Assembly (NCBI RefSeq): GCF_902506095.1
Contig: NZ_LR733293.1
Location: 1,133,103-1,197,102 of the forward strand
Source: Arthrobacter sp. 9AX
Lineage (GTDB): Bacteria; Actinomycetota; Actinomycetes; Actinomycetales; Micrococcaceae
Length of the DNA stretch: 64,000 nt
Direction: 5' to 3'
Shown: positions 29,123 to 38,314 of the stretch, piece by piece
Numbering within the stretch: position 1 is the first letter of the stretch
Layout: every line of letters starts with the position of its first letter
Program-made: the position numbers and the translations under genes
The notes under the pieces: generated by a model
Told to the model about the DNA's origin: nothing
The model's database searches: none
What the model saw: only the letters and a program-made list of their open reading frames with translations

Positions 29123-30502
29123 GTGGGTAAGACTGTTTCCGTGAGCAACAATCCCCGGACTGCCCTGGCCGTCGCCGGCCTCAGCCTGGGCACGGCACTG
29201 AACCCCCTCAACTCTTCGATGATCGCAGTGGCCCTGGTGGTGCTCCGCGCCGACTTCGGGCTCGACGTTGCCGCCGTCACCTGGGTGGTCACCTCCTTTT
29301 ACCTCGCCTCGGCAGCGGGCCAGCCGGTGATGGGTCGGCTGGCCGACAGGTTCGGGCCGCGCCGGATGTTTATGCTCGGCATGGCCCTGGTGGCCGTTAC
29401 CTGCGCCCTGGCGCCGCTGGCACCCAACTTCGCGCTGCTTTGTGTGGCGCGGGCATTTATGGCGCTTGGCACCGCCACCGCCTACCCCAGCGCTGTGGTG
29501 ATGGTGGGCGCCATAGCCCACCGGGCCAACGTGGATTCGGCGCGGCCGCTGGGCAGGCTGCAAATGGCGAACACCTCCGCCGCCGCCGTGGGGCCAGTGG
29601 TCGGCGGACTGCTGGTGGGCCTGGTGGGCTGGGAAGCGCTGTTCCTGATCAACGTGCCGCTCGCTGTGGCCGCGCTGCTGATCGTGCGGCAGGCCGCCCC
29701 GAAGGACGAGGCACGTGAAAACGGCAGCGTGGCCGAACTCGTCAGGGATTCGGATATTCCGGGCATCCTCGCCTTCGTCTCGGCCCTGCTGCTGGTGATG
29801 ATGGCAGCACTGAACGTGGCTCCAGGGTACCGCTGGTGGATGCTGGCCGCCGGTACCTTCATCGCTGCGCTGTTCGCCTGGCGCGAGTTCCGCTTCAACC
29901 GGCCGTTCCTGGACCTGCGGCTGCTGGGCCGGAACCGTCCGCTGATGCTGGTGTACCTGGGCTTCGCGGTGTTCAGCAGCGTCTACTACTTCGTCTTCTT
30001 CGGTCTGCCCCAGCTGCTGCAGGAGGCCGGCGGGTACGATCCCGGGGTCGTCGGCCTGCTGATGCTGCCGCTCGCAGCGATGTCCGTGGTAGCCACGCCC
30101 TGGGCGGTGAAGGCGATCGGAAGGTTCGGCGTGCGGCGGGTGCTGCTGGCCGGCGTCATCCTCCTGACGGCGGTGGCCGCGCTCATGTGGCTGCTCACCG
30201 GCACACTGCTGATCCCGCTGGTGGTGGTCCTGACAGCATTGATGGGCGTCCCGTACGGAACGGTCAGCATCGCCACCAACCAGGGCATGTTTGTCTCCAC
30301 CCGGCCGCAGGAGCGGGGCGTCGCGGCTGGCATCTACCAGACCTGCCGGTACGTGGGCGCCATCACCGCGACTGTGATGATCGGTGTGTTCGCGGCCGAC
30401 GGCGTGCACCAGGACAACTGGGCCCGGATGGTGGTGGCCATGCTGGTGCTCTGCGTGGTGACCTTCGGGGTGTTCCTGCTTTGGAAGCAGCGGACGGACT
30501 AG
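29123..30502 (+). CDS. MFS transporter, DHA2-like
   Basis: A 459-residue polytopic transporter of the major facilitator superfamily, drug:H+ antiporter type. The N-terminal half has LNSSMIAVALVVLRADFG, typical of EmrB/QacA-like proteins, and the loop 2-3 motif GRLADRFGPRRMF. About 12-14 helices are visible. The GTG at 29123 is used; an in-frame GTG at 29141 is also possible, and neither has a clear SD. No regulator gene is adjacent, so the substrate cannot be guessed. Confidence 0.88.
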   Translation: MGKTVSVSNNPRTALAVAGLSLGTALNPLNSSMIAVALVVLRADFGLDVAAVTWVVTSFYLASAAGQPVMGRLADRFGPRRMFMLGMALVAVTCALAPLAPNFALLCVARAFMALGTATAYPSAVVMVGAIAHRANVDSARPLGRLQMANTSAAAVGPVVGGLLVGLVGWEALFLINVPLAVAALLIVRQAAPKDEARENGSVAELVRDSDIPGILAFVSALLLVMMAALNVAPGYRWWMLAAGTFIAALFAWREFRFNRPFLDLRLLGRNRPLMLVYLGFAVFSSVYYFVFFGLPQLLQEAGGYDPGVVGLLMLPLAAMSVVATPWAVKAIGRFGVRRVLLAGVILLTAVAALMWLLTGTLLIPLVVVLTALMGVPYGTVSIATNQGMFVSTRPQERGVAAGIYQTCRYVGAITATVMIGVFAADGVHQDNWARMVVAMLVLCVVTFGVFLLWKQRTD

Positions 30503-30537
30503 CCGCGCTCCCCGAAGGCCGGGTTTAGGCTGGAGAC

Positions 30538-30744
30538 ATGGCATCTCCAAAGGCGCAGCTGTATTTGGATATCACCGCCAAGGGCCTGTGCATCCTGGGC
30601 GCGGCGATGATGATCTTCGGCCGCGGAGCATGGTTCTACGTTGGCGTGGCCACCGTGGTGCTGGGTGTGCTGTTCATCGGCGGCTCGCTGGTGGCCACGA
30701 GCAAGCTCCGCGGACGCAGATGGGACGGCACGCGCCGGACCTGA
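30538..30744 (+). CDS. Small two-helix membrane protein
   Basis: A 68-residue protein with two hydrophobic helices (about residues 15-29 and 32-52) and a basic C-terminus (SKLRGRRWDGTRRT). It follows the MFS gene by 35 bases on the same strand and may be cotranscribed. No family recognised. The clear membrane topology and positive-inside end make it more likely to be a gene than a chance frame. Confidence 0.6.
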   Translation: MASPKAQLYLDITAKGLCILGAAMMIFGRGAWFYVGVATVVLGVLFIGGSLVATSKLRGRRWDGTRRT

Positions 30745-30914
30745 GGCTTGTGCGCGTACCGTCCCGGGCTGCTGTCAGTCCCGCCGGATCCAGGCTGCGT
30801 TGTCCGGCTGCAGCCAGCCGTCCTCTTCCAGCGGAAAGGCACTGAAGACTACGAGGCCGGCGGGCACTCAGCCGCCTCCCGCCGTCGCCCGTTCACAGTG
30901 ACGCAGTACCGGGC

Positions 30915-31667
30915 TCAGGTGTACATCAACGACCCGGGCGTGGTGAGTTTCTCTCCGGTCTCCAGCCAGGTCTTCAGGCCGGAGAGGATCATTGGCCAGC
31001 CGCCGTAGAGCTGCTCGTTGGCGCCTTCACGGAGGTCGCTGTGGGTCACGGTGAGGCGGCAGGAATCGCCCACGGGTTCGATGTCCCACGTGATCTTCGA
31101 GGTTCCCTCCGCTTTCACGTCCTCGCCCCAGAGAGCGCGCATGGTCTGGACGAGCCGCCGGGGCGGGTCCACCTCCAGGTTTTCCCCTTCGCCCAGAAGT
31201 TCCCCCGCCTTGGGGTTGCCCATTTCGAACCGTCCGCCAGGCCGCCAGTCGGACTCGATGGTGTTCCCGAACTGGTACTTGCTGCGGATCCCGCTGTCCG
31301 TGATGGCTTCCCAGAGCCGTTCCGGCGTGGTCTTGATGTAGATCTCGAAGATTTTTTCCATGGGACTTTCCAATCTGGATTTGAGGTCGCTGAGGCCAGC
31401 GGCCCATGGTTCTGCGTATTTGCTCACCCAGCGGTCGTGGACGAGCCGGATGGGCACCGGGTTCAGGAAGTGCAGCTTTTCACGCCCCCGACGGCGGGCC
31501 ACCACGAGTCCGGCCTCCTCCAGGATCCTGAGGTGCTTGGCGACCCCGAAGCGGGTCATGTCGAAGCGGCCCTCAAGGGCCCTGAGGGTCTGGCCGTCCT
31601 TGCGGAAGAGTTCGTCGAGCAGGTCCCGGCGGGTGGCGTCTGCGAGTGCCTTAAACACGGCATCCAT
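30915..31667 (-). CDS. ArsR-type regulator fused to SRPBCC/AHSA1 domain
   Basis: A 250-residue two-domain protein. Residues 1-95 are an ArsR-like winged helix (MDAVFKALADATRRDLLDEL, then FGVAKHLRILEEAGLVVARR). Residues about 105-250 are an SRPBCC/AHSA1 ligand-binding fold (FEIYIKTTPERLWEAITD, WRPGGRFEM). Such fusions probably sense a hydrophobic ligand and repress their own promoter. The start at 31667 fits the family N-terminus. An upstream in-frame ATG (31688) lies inside the operator, and no SD is seen, so the mRNA may be leaderless. Confidence 0.88.
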   Translation of the reverse strand: MDAVFKALADATRRDLLDELFRKDGQTLRALEGRFDMTRFGVAKHLRILEEAGLVVARRRGREKLHFLNPVPIRLVHDRWVSKYAEPWAAGLSDLKSRLESPMEKIFEIYIKTTPERLWEAITDSGIRSKYQFGNTIESDWRPGGRFEMGNPKAGELLGEGENLEVDPPRRLVQTMRALWGEDVKAEGTSKITWDIEPVGDSCRLTVTHSDLREGANEQLYGGWPMILSGLKTWLETGEKLTTPGSLMYT

Positions 31668-31676
31668 GAACCAATG

Positions 31677-31700
31677 ATAGGTGACCATTTGGTCACCTAT
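31677..31700. promoter_or_regulatory. Operator of the ArsR-SRPBCC gene
   Basis: A 24-bp inverted repeat with 12-base half-sites (ATAGGTGACCAT and TTGGTCACCTAT) and one mismatch at the centre. It lies 10 bases upstream of the regulator start, the position expected for autorepression, and it overlaps the last codons of the upstream mscS gene. Confidence 0.8.
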
Positions 31701-32946
31701 CAAGAGGTCGGTTCCTGGAGGCCAGGCTCTCGTCGCGTTCCTGGAACACTTCATCGCCCGGTCCGGTAAAGGCCCGGGATCGTTGCACCGCCTCGATGGA
31801 ACCGGTAAACAGCTGCGACTCCTGCGGGTCCGGCGTACCGCGCACGCTGTCCGGGCCCGGGCTGCCCAGGCTGCGCAAGGGTTGCTGGCGGCGGGAGGAG
31901 GTGCCGGCGTCGGCGGCGGCCTCAGTCCAGCGTTGCTGGGGGAGTGCCTCCGGATGGCCCTGCTGGAGGAAGGTGACCATGGCCTCGCGGATCAGGCAGC
32001 GCAGGTCGAAGAGGGCGGCGCTGTCCGCGGCGCTGACCAGGATTCGGACGCGGACGAACCCTCCGGTGGCGTCGGTGATCTGCAGGACGCCCACGCGCTC
32101 GTCCCACAGGTCCGTACCGGCAAGGACGCTGCGGAGTTCGGCCCGCATGTCCTCCACTGGGGCACGCCAATCGAGGTCGAACTCCACGGTGCCCATCACC
32201 TCAGACTGCCGGCGGGTCCAGTTCTCGAAGGGCGTGGTGGTGAAGTATGTGGAGGGGAGGATGAGTCGGCGGTCATCCCAAATGTGGACCACCACGTAGG
32301 TCAGGGTGATCTCCTCGATGCGGCCCCATTCCTTCTGGACCACCACCACGTCGTCCACCCGGATTGCGTCCGTGAAGGCCAACTGCATGCCGGCGAAGAC
32401 ATTGACCAGCGACGTCTGGGCGGCGAGGCCCGCCACAATCGAGATGACGCCGGCAGAGGCCAGCAGCCCGGCGCCGAGGGCCTGGATGGCCGGGAAGGTC
32501 AGCATCACCGAGCCGACGGCAAGCACCACCACCAGGGCAACGCCGATCCGCCGGGCCAGGATCATCTGGGTCCGGAGCCGCCGGGCACGCCGGTTGTCCG
32601 CGACGTCAACGCTGTATCGGCCCAGCACCACCGCTTCGATGATCAGCAGGACGGCCACTCCCAGCCAGGCCAGGGAACCGATGAGGGCTATCAGCAGCAA
32701 GTGGTCGACGCCGGGCAGCCAGCTGTCGCCCGCGGCCGTCAGTCCCAGTGCGGTGCGGACGCCGATGAGGCATATGGCCAGCTGCAGGGGCCGGCGCGCC
32801 ACCCGGGATGTGGCCTGCAGCTCCGGGCGCCCGCGGTTGAGCCTCAGCACGATCTTGCGCAGCAGCCAGGACAGGAAAAGTCCTGCGGCCACTGCCAGCG
32901 TGACGGCGACAAAAGGCATGGCGGGATTCAGTAATAGGTCTTGCAT
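31693..32946 (-). CDS. MscS-family mechanosensitive ion channel
   Basis: A 417-residue membrane protein. Several hydrophobic helices fill the N-terminal about 175 residues. They are followed by the MscS pore and beta-domain region: the pore helix (GAGLLASAGVISIVAGLAAQ), then NVFAGMQLAFTDAIRVDDVV and the conserved ILPSTYFTTTPFENWTR. It releases solutes on hypo-osmotic shock. The C-terminal about 90 residues are hydrophilic and proline-rich, longer than in E. coli MscS. Its last bases overlap the operator of the downstream ArsR-SRPBCC gene, so repressor bound there could hinder readthrough. Confidence 0.92.
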   Translation of the reverse strand: MQDLLLNPAMPFVAVTLAVAAGLFLSWLLRKIVLRLNRGRPELQATSRVARRPLQLAICLIGVRTALGLTAAGDSWLPGVDHLLLIALIGSLAWLGVAVLLIIEAVVLGRYSVDVADNRRARRLRTQMILARRIGVALVVVLAVGSVMLTFPAIQALGAGLLASAGVISIVAGLAAQTSLVNVFAGMQLAFTDAIRVDDVVVVQKEWGRIEEITLTYVVVHIWDDRRLILPSTYFTTTPFENWTRRQSEVMGTVEFDLDWRAPVEDMRAELRSVLAGTDLWDERVGVLQITDATGGFVRVRILVSAADSAALFDLRCLIREAMVTFLQQGHPEALPQQRWTEAAADAGTSSRRQQPLRSLGSPGPDSVRGTPDPQESQLFTGSIEAVQRSRAFTGPGDEVFQERDESLASRNRPLDR

Positions 32947-33031
32947 TCATTAACCACTACCAACCGGGACCGGAGGATCGAAATCGGCGCGGTCCCGGGC
33001 GTGGTGCCTGGCGGAGACTAAAATCGCCTCT

Positions 33032-33982
33032 ATGACTTCCTCCCGGCAACTGCGGATAGCCCTGCCCGACGCGAAACTGCTGGACGCTCTGAAAGCGACA
33101 GCCGGCGTCGAACTCCACCTCTGGGACCTCAGCGGACCCGCCCCGGAAGGCCGCATTGACCTGCTGGTGCCGCCGTATATGGGCAAGCCGGGCGCGCTCG
33201 CCGGGCTGGAAGGTGTGGACGTGGGGCTGGTGCAGAGCCAGTCCATCGGGTACGACGGCGTGGCGGACGTCCTGCCCGACGGTTGCGTTTTCGCCAACGC
33301 GGCGGGAGTCCATGAAACCTCGACGGCGGAACTCGCCCTGGGCATGATGATCTCCGGCCAGCGAGGCCTGGCCGACTTCGCACGGAACCAGGCCGCCGGG
33401 ACGTGGGACAACAGCCAGCGGCCCAGCCTGGCGGACCGGCGTGTGCTGCTGGTGGGTTACGGGGGAGTGGGCAAGGCCATCGAGGCCCGGCTGCTGCCGT
33501 TCGAAGCCGAGGTGACCCGGATGGCCAGCCGTGAGCGCGAGGATGCCGGCGGGAAAATCTACGGGATCGACTCGCTGTTTGAACAGCTGCCGCTGCACGA
33601 AATTGTGGTGGTGAGTGTGCCGCTCAGCGAGCAGACCCGGCACCTGGTGGATGCGAAGTTCCTGGCTGCGATGCCGGACGGCGCGCTGCTGGTAAATGTT
33701 GCCCGCGGGCCCGTGGTGGACACCGACGCGCTGCTGGCGGAGGCGTCGTCGGGAAGGCTCCGCGCCGCCCTGGACGTGACGGACCCCGAACCGCTGCCGG
33801 CCGATCATCCGCTCTGGACCACGCCCGGCGTGCTGATCACCCCGCACGTGGGCGGGGCGAGCTCGGCGATGTTCCCGCGCATGGTCCGGCTCATTAAGCA
33901 GCAGATCGGGCTGCTGCAGGCTGGCGGGGAGCCGGTGAATGTGGTGCTTGGCCCGCAGCGCGGGGTCACTTCCGCCCCATAG
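33032..33982 (+). CDS. D-isomer specific 2-hydroxyacid dehydrogenase
   Basis: A 316-residue NAD(P)-dependent dehydrogenase. The Rossmann loop is VLLVGYGGVGKAIEARL. Catalytic elements are the Arg in NVARGPVVDTDAL, the Glu in DVTDPEPLPADHPLW and the His in TPHVGG. The substrate could be glyoxylate, hydroxypyruvate or another 2-oxoacid; sequence alone does not decide. It is divergent from mscS with 85 bases between. A short GCCCC/GGGGC hairpin follows the stop (33985-33998). Confidence 0.9.
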   Translation: MTSSRQLRIALPDAKLLDALKATAGVELHLWDLSGPAPEGRIDLLVPPYMGKPGALAGLEGVDVGLVQSQSIGYDGVADVLPDGCVFANAAGVHETSTAELALGMMISGQRGLADFARNQAAGTWDNSQRPSLADRRVLLVGYGGVGKAIEARLLPFEAEVTRMASREREDAGGKIYGIDSLFEQLPLHEIVVVSVPLSEQTRHLVDAKFLAAMPDGALLVNVARGPVVDTDALLAEASSGRLRAALDVTDPEPLPADHPLWTTPGVLITPHVGGASSAMFPRMVRLIKQQIGLLQAGGEPVNVVLGPQRGVTSAP

Positions 33983-34073
33983 ACGCCCCTTTTGGGGCCA
34001 AGGGTGACCCCGCGTTGGGGCTCACCTGGCGTGAAGCTACCCAGACATGGCCCCCGCTCATATGCTTAGGGCC

Positions 34074-34541
34074 ATGTCAACCTATGAAGTCCGCCGCAGC
34101 GCGGTCATCCCTGCCCCCGCCGAAGACATCTTTCCGCTGGTCAACAGCTTTCACGAGTGGACCAAGTGGTCCCCGTGGGAGACGGTTGACCCGGGCATGA
34201 GCCGGCGCTACTTCGGCAGTGAATCCGGGGTTGGCGCAGGCTACGAGTGGAGTGGCAACCGCAAAGCCGGCAGCGGAACCATGGAGATCGTCGAGTCGGT
34301 GCCGTCCAGCCGGATCCACGTCCGCCTGCAGTTCACCAAGCCCTTCAAGGCCCTGAATCCCACCACTTTCACGTTCATCCCCGCACCGGGCGGTACTGAA
34401 GTCCACTGGGTAATGACCGGGGAAAACAAAGGCGCTGCCAAGCTCTTCGCGCCCTTTATGAACATGGACAAGCTGGTGGGGTCCGACTTCGAGCGCGGAC
34501 TGAAGTCACTGTCCGACGCAGTGGCCGCCAAGAAGAACTAA
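34074..34541 (+). CDS. SRPBCC family protein
   Basis: A 155-residue START/SRPBCC-fold protein, the polyketide-cyclase-like class. It begins with the strand and helix VRRSAVIPAPAEDIFPLV, has the SFHEWTKWSPWE segment that lines the pocket, and ends with a long C-terminal helix (GSDFERGLKSLSDAVAA). It probably binds a small hydrophobic ligand. The ATG at 34074 is preferred over upstream starts because it begins the fold directly. Confidence 0.85.
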   Translation: MSTYEVRRSAVIPAPAEDIFPLVNSFHEWTKWSPWETVDPGMSRRYFGSESGVGAGYEWSGNRKAGSGTMEIVESVPSSRIHVRLQFTKPFKALNPTTFTFIPAPGGTEVHWVMTGENKGAAKLFAPFMNMDKLVGSDFERGLKSLSDAVAAKKN

Positions 34542-34605
34542 GTCACGCGGGCGGCCGGGCTAGCACCCTGCCGGCTGGCCTGCGGGGCCTGATAGACCGC
34601 CCGTT

Positions 34606-35865
34606 TTAGACCGCCGGTTCGCGCCTCCGGCGGAAGACGATCCGGAGGTTGTCGCGGAAGCTCAGGCTGCTGCGGCGGCTCACCACGATGATGGCGAACA
34701 GGGCCGTCACCAGTACCACGGCACCGCCGGCCGCAACTGACCAGCGCGCGCCGAACTCCGAGCCGATCCACCCCATGAGCGGCGCACCCACCGCCGTTCC
34801 GCCTTGGAGGATCGCCAGGTACAGGGCCAGCACCCGGCCGCGGAACTGGGGCTCCACGGAGAGCTGAATGCTGGTGTTGCAGCTGTTCAGGAACGTGATG
34901 GACGCCAGCCCCACCGGTATGAGCACCGCTGCATAGAGCCAGAACGACGGCGCCACGCTGGCCAGGAGCGTGAACGCACCGAGGCCCAGGGCCCCGGCGA
35001 GGAGGTACCGCAGCCGCGGCCCTGCCCTGCGCGCCGCAAGCAGCGCTCCGGCCAGTGTGCCCACTGCCATGATGGAGCCCAGGAGCCCGAATTCGCCCGG
35101 TCCCACCCCGAATTCGGTGGTGGTCATCAGCGCATTCGTGATGGGGAAGTTCATGCCGAAGGCGCCCAGAATGCCCACCATAAACATGATCAGCACCAGA
35201 TCCGGCCGCTGGCGGACGTAGCGCACGCCCTCCGCCACCTGGTGTTTTCCGCGGGATGCCTGGAGGGCTGGGGCGAGTTCCGTGGTGCGGATCCGGAACA
35301 GCGAAATGATGACGGCGGCAAAGCTGGCGGCGTTGAGCAGGAAGACGGGCCCGGTGCCCACCCAGGCGATCAGCACGCCGGCGATGGCTGGCCCGGTGAG
35401 CCGTGCGGTGTTGAAGGATGCAGAGTTCAGTGCCACCGCGTTGGAAATCTTGTCCTGCCCCACCAGTTCCGAAACGAACGCCTGGCGCGATGGAGCGTCA
35501 ACGGCACCGGCGATGCCAAGGCACAGCGCTGCCAGGTAGGCGTGCCAGAGTTGGGCGGTTCCCGTCACCACCAGGAGCCCAAGCACCAGTCCGGTCAGGC
35601 CCATGGCAACCTGCGTCCACAGCAGGATGACCCGCTTGCGGTACCGGTCCGCGAGGACTCCGCCGTAGGGGCCCAGCAGCAGCATGGGCAGGAACTGCAG
35701 GCCGGTGGTGATGCCCAAGGCAGCTCCGGAGTGGTTGGTGAGGACCGTCAGCACCAGCCAGTCCTGCGCCACCCGCTGCATCCAGGTGCCGATGTTGGAC
35801 ACGATGGCGCCGCCGGCCCAGATGCGGTAGTTGCGGTTTTCCAGGGCCCGGAACATGGCGCTCAT
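34606..35865 (-). CDS. MFS transporter, EntS/DHA3-like
   Basis: A 419-residue 12-helix exporter of the MFS_3 group (FRALENRNYRIWAGGAIVSN, WMQRVAQDWLVLTVL, GPYGGVLADRYRKRVIL). The ATG overlaps the stop of the upstream MarR gene (ATGA), so the two are translationally coupled. The regulator probably senses the compound that is exported. Confidence 0.92.
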   Translation of the reverse strand: MSAMFRALENRNYRIWAGGAIVSNIGTWMQRVAQDWLVLTVLTNHSGAALGITTGLQFLPMLLLGPYGGVLADRYRKRVILLWTQVAMGLTGLVLGLLVVTGTAQLWHAYLAALCLGIAGAVDAPSRQAFVSELVGQDKISNAVALNSASFNTARLTGPAIAGVLIAWVGTGPVFLLNAASFAAVIISLFRIRTTELAPALQASRGKHQVAEGVRYVRQRPDLVLIMFMVGILGAFGMNFPITNALMTTTEFGVGPGEFGLLGSIMAVGTLAGALLAARRAGPRLRYLLAGALGLGAFTLLASVAPSFWLYAAVLIPVGLASITFLNSCNTSIQLSVEPQFRGRVLALYLAILQGGTAVGAPLMGWIGSEFGARWSVAAGGAVVLVTALFAIIVVSRRSSLSFRDNLRIVFRRRREPAV

Positions 35866-36317
35866 TTTCCGCTCATCTCCTGCATGATGTGCGCGGCCTG
35901 GCTCAGGATCAGGCGGTCCGCTTCGCTGAGTCCGGCCACCCGCTGGGCGAGCCAGGCGGTTCGCTGGTTGCGGGCTTCCTCCAGGACTGCCTTGCCGGCG
36001 TCGGTGATGTCGACGCGGACTTGCCGGCCGTCGTCGGGATTCGCGGCCCGGGACACAAAGCCCTGGTCAGCCAGGGCGTTGACGATGCGGGTCATTGAGG
36101 GGGCCTGTACGTGCTCCCGCTCGGCCAGTTCGCGGAGGGTGGTGGGACCGCTGCCGTTCAGTTGGGCCAGGACCGTGTATTGCCCGGGCGTGATGACCTC
36201 GCCGGTGGCTTCGACGCGCAGCCTGCGGGATGTGCGCATCACGGCGGTGCGGAGCTCAATGGCAAGGGTGTCGGGGGTGATGGATTCTGTGGTGTTGCCG
36301 TTTTCTGTGTCGGTCAT
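35862..36317 (-). CDS. MarR family transcriptional regulator
   Basis: A 151-residue winged-helix regulator. The DNA-binding part reads ITPGQYTVLAQLNGSGPTTL, then REHVQAPSMTRIVNALADQG with the beta-wing RAANPDDGRQVRVDIT. It is translationally coupled to the MFS exporter (ATGA overlap). The start is either ATG 36317 or GTG 36323; AGGAGG favours the GTG. Two operator-like sequences lie just upstream, so autorepression of the regulator-exporter operon is likely. The GNAT gene diverges from it. Confidence 0.92.
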   Translation of the reverse strand: MTDTENGNTTESITPDTLAIELRTAVMRTSRRLRVEATGEVITPGQYTVLAQLNGSGPTTLRELAEREHVQAPSMTRIVNALADQGFVSRAANPDDGRQVRVDITDAGKAVLEEARNQRTAWLAQRVAGLSEADRLILSQAAHIMQEMSGK

Positions 36318-36348
36318 GGTCACTGGGTGATGCGCCTCCTGAAAATGC

Positions 36349-36374
36349 TTAGCAATGCTAATTAGTCCTGCTAA
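36349..36374. promoter_or_regulatory. Tandem MarR operator
   Basis: Two adjoining 13-base sites. The first, TTAGCAATGCTAA, is a perfect 6+1+6 palindrome. The second, TTAGTCCTGCTAA, is a degenerate copy. They lie 26-32 bases upstream of the MarR start, where a -10/-35 region would be expected, between divergent promoters. Confidence 0.72.
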
Positions 36375-36489
36375 TAAGTATGCTGCCGCCGTGGCACGAG
36401 GGCAAGGTCTCCGCACTTGACGTTGGTCACGACCATTCTTCCGAGGTCCAATCACGGGCTGGGAACGTGCCTGTTGGTTACGCTGGGGC

Positions 36490-36987
36490 ATGGACTACGT
36501 ACTCCGCCAGGCCACTCCTGAGGATGCCGAAGCCGTGGTGCTGATGCACACGCTGGCGCACGAGGAGTGCTATCGCCACCTGCTGTCCACGGCCTTTTTC
36601 GCCGCCCGCCGCGACGCGGTGCCGGAACGGGTGGCGCGCCGTCGTAATCACCTGGACGTGGAAGATCCCCGCATCCTTGCCGTGGATGCCAACAATGAGG
36701 TGGTGGGATTTGCCGACGCCGGTCCAGGCCGGGACGCTGATGGTCCCTTTCCGCTGGAGTTGTATTCGATCTACCTATTGAGCCGTGCGCAGGGCATCGG
36801 CCTGGGGGCGGCCTTGATGGGTGCCGCGATCGGGGAGTCGCCGGCGTACCTGTGGGTGCTGGAGAACAACCTGAGGGCGCAGGCTTTCTACCGCAGGCAT
36901 GGGTTCCGCCCGGACGGCCAACGGGGCCTGCTTCCGCCGGAGTGGGAGTCCCTGCCGGAACTGCGGATGGTGCGGCCTGCGCCGTAG
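36490..36987 (+). CDS. GNAT family N-acetyltransferase
   Basis: A 165-residue acetyltransferase with the full GNAT fold. The N-terminus is YVLRQATPEDAEAVVLM, the acetyl-CoA loop is RAQGIGLGAALM, and motif B is VLENNLRAQAFYRRHGF. Substrate unknown. It diverges from the MarR-MFS operon, so its promoter shares the TTAGCA-rich region. Confidence 0.9.
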   Translation: MDYVLRQATPEDAEAVVLMHTLAHEECYRHLLSTAFFAARRDAVPERVARRRNHLDVEDPRILAVDANNEVVGFADAGPGRDADGPFPLELYSIYLLSRAQGIGLGAALMGAAIGESPAYLWVLENNLRAQAFYRRHGFRPDGQRGLLPPEWESLPELRMVRPAP

Positions 36988-36988
36988 T

Positions 36989-38314
36989 TTACAGCCCGTT
37001 CCGGATCACCGCGCCCTGCGCCACTACAACACGCACCCGCTCCAGGGCAGAAACGTCAGCCAGCGGATCGGCGTCGACCACCACCACATCGGACAGTGAT
37101 CCGCGGACCAGCCGCCCGACGTCGTCCTGTCCGAGCAGGCGTGCCGCATGTACGGTGGCGGACTGCAGTGCCTCAAGCGGGGTGAGCCCGGCCTCGGCGA
37201 GCAGGCGCGCCTCGGTGCCGATGGGCGTGACGTCGGTCCCGAAGGAGTCGGTGCCGGCAACGATGGTCACGCCGGCGTCCTTTGCTGCACGCACAGCGGC
37301 CTGCAGGATGGGCGTGTACTCCTTGCCGCGGGCGGCGAGGACGGGGTCGGAGGACGTGGCCATGCTGGTAATGGCGTCCATGGTGGGCGTGAAGTACGTG
37401 CCGCGGCGGGCCATCTCGGCGATGGTGCTTTCGGTCACGAAGACGCCGTGTTCGATGCTGCGCACGCCGGCGCGGACGGCGCCGTCGATGCCTTCTGCGC
37501 TGTACGCGTGACACAGGACACCCGCCCCGTTGGCAGCTTTGACCACGGCGGACAGCTGCTCCTGGTTGTAGACCAGTTCGCGCGGGTCCTGCCCGGGCAG
37601 CCCGGCGCGGGGGTTGGCGCGGGTTTTGATGACCTTGGCGCCGTGCTGCAGGTTCACGCGTGTGAGGTAGGCCAGGTCCGAGGTTTCCTTGACGCCGCCG
37701 GACAGGGTGGCGAGCGGCGCAAGATCGGGATCGGCCAGGAGTGAGTCGCCGAGGTCCGGGGAGATGAACAGCCCGGCGGGAGTCATGCGCGGGGAGACAC
37801 CAGGGGCCCATTCGGGCAGGGCCGCAAGCGCCACATCCTGGTAGAAGCTGCTCGAGCCGCTCCGCACGCTGGTGGCGCCGCCCTGCAGGATGGCGCGGGC
37901 GTCGGCCAGTGCGTTCGCGTGGACGTGCACGTCCACCAAGCCAGGGACCACCCAGCGGCCGGAGGCGTTCAGGACCTGTGAACGGCCGGCGACGGCGGCC
38001 ACCGCCTTCCGCGTTTGGTCGCGCGTTCCGGCGGCGCTGACTCTTCCGCCGTCGAGCACCAGCACACCGTCCTCGACGGCGTCGCCGGTTTCGGGATCAA
38101 CGATGGTGCCGCCTTCGATGATCAACGGCGGGGTGGTGAGGGGGCGGCCCTGGGCGTTGGGGCCGGAGGGCTTGCCGACGGCGTGGGCCGCGGGGGCACT
38201 GCCCAGTTGGGCGGCGATGGTGGCGACTGAGATTCCGGCGATGGCCGCGGCGCCGGCGAGGATCCCGCGGCGGGGAAGTTTGGCCGGGGGGTGTGGGGGC
38301 AGAGGTGTGGTCAT
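36989..38314 (-). CDS. Tat-exported metal-dependent amidohydrolase
   Basis: A 441-residue secreted hydrolase of the imidazolonepropionase-like amidohydrolase group. The N-terminus has the twin-arginine signal LPRRGILAGAAAIAGISVA with cleavage after AHA. The metal-binding HxH is in VPGLVDVHVHANA, with further ligands expected in LCHAYSAEGIDGAVRAGV, RSIEHGVF and the late Asp in IVAGTDSFGTD. Related enzymes act on prolyl dipeptides or other amides outside the cell. The stop abuts the converging GNAT gene. Confidence 0.9.
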   Translation of the reverse strand: MTTPLPPHPPAKLPRRGILAGAAAIAGISVATIAAQLGSAPAAHAVGKPSGPNAQGRPLTTPPLIIEGGTIVDPETGDAVEDGVLVLDGGRVSAAGTRDQTRKAVAAVAGRSQVLNASGRWVVPGLVDVHVHANALADARAILQGGATSVRSGSSSFYQDVALAALPEWAPGVSPRMTPAGLFISPDLGDSLLADPDLAPLATLSGGVKETSDLAYLTRVNLQHGAKVIKTRANPRAGLPGQDPRELVYNQEQLSAVVKAANGAGVLCHAYSAEGIDGAVRAGVRSIEHGVFVTESTIAEMARRGTYFTPTMDAITSMATSSDPVLAARGKEYTPILQAAVRAAKDAGVTIVAGTDSFGTDVTPIGTEARLLAEAGLTPLEALQSATVHAARLLGQDDVGRLVRGSLSDVVVVDADPLADVSALERVRVVVAQGAVIRNGL

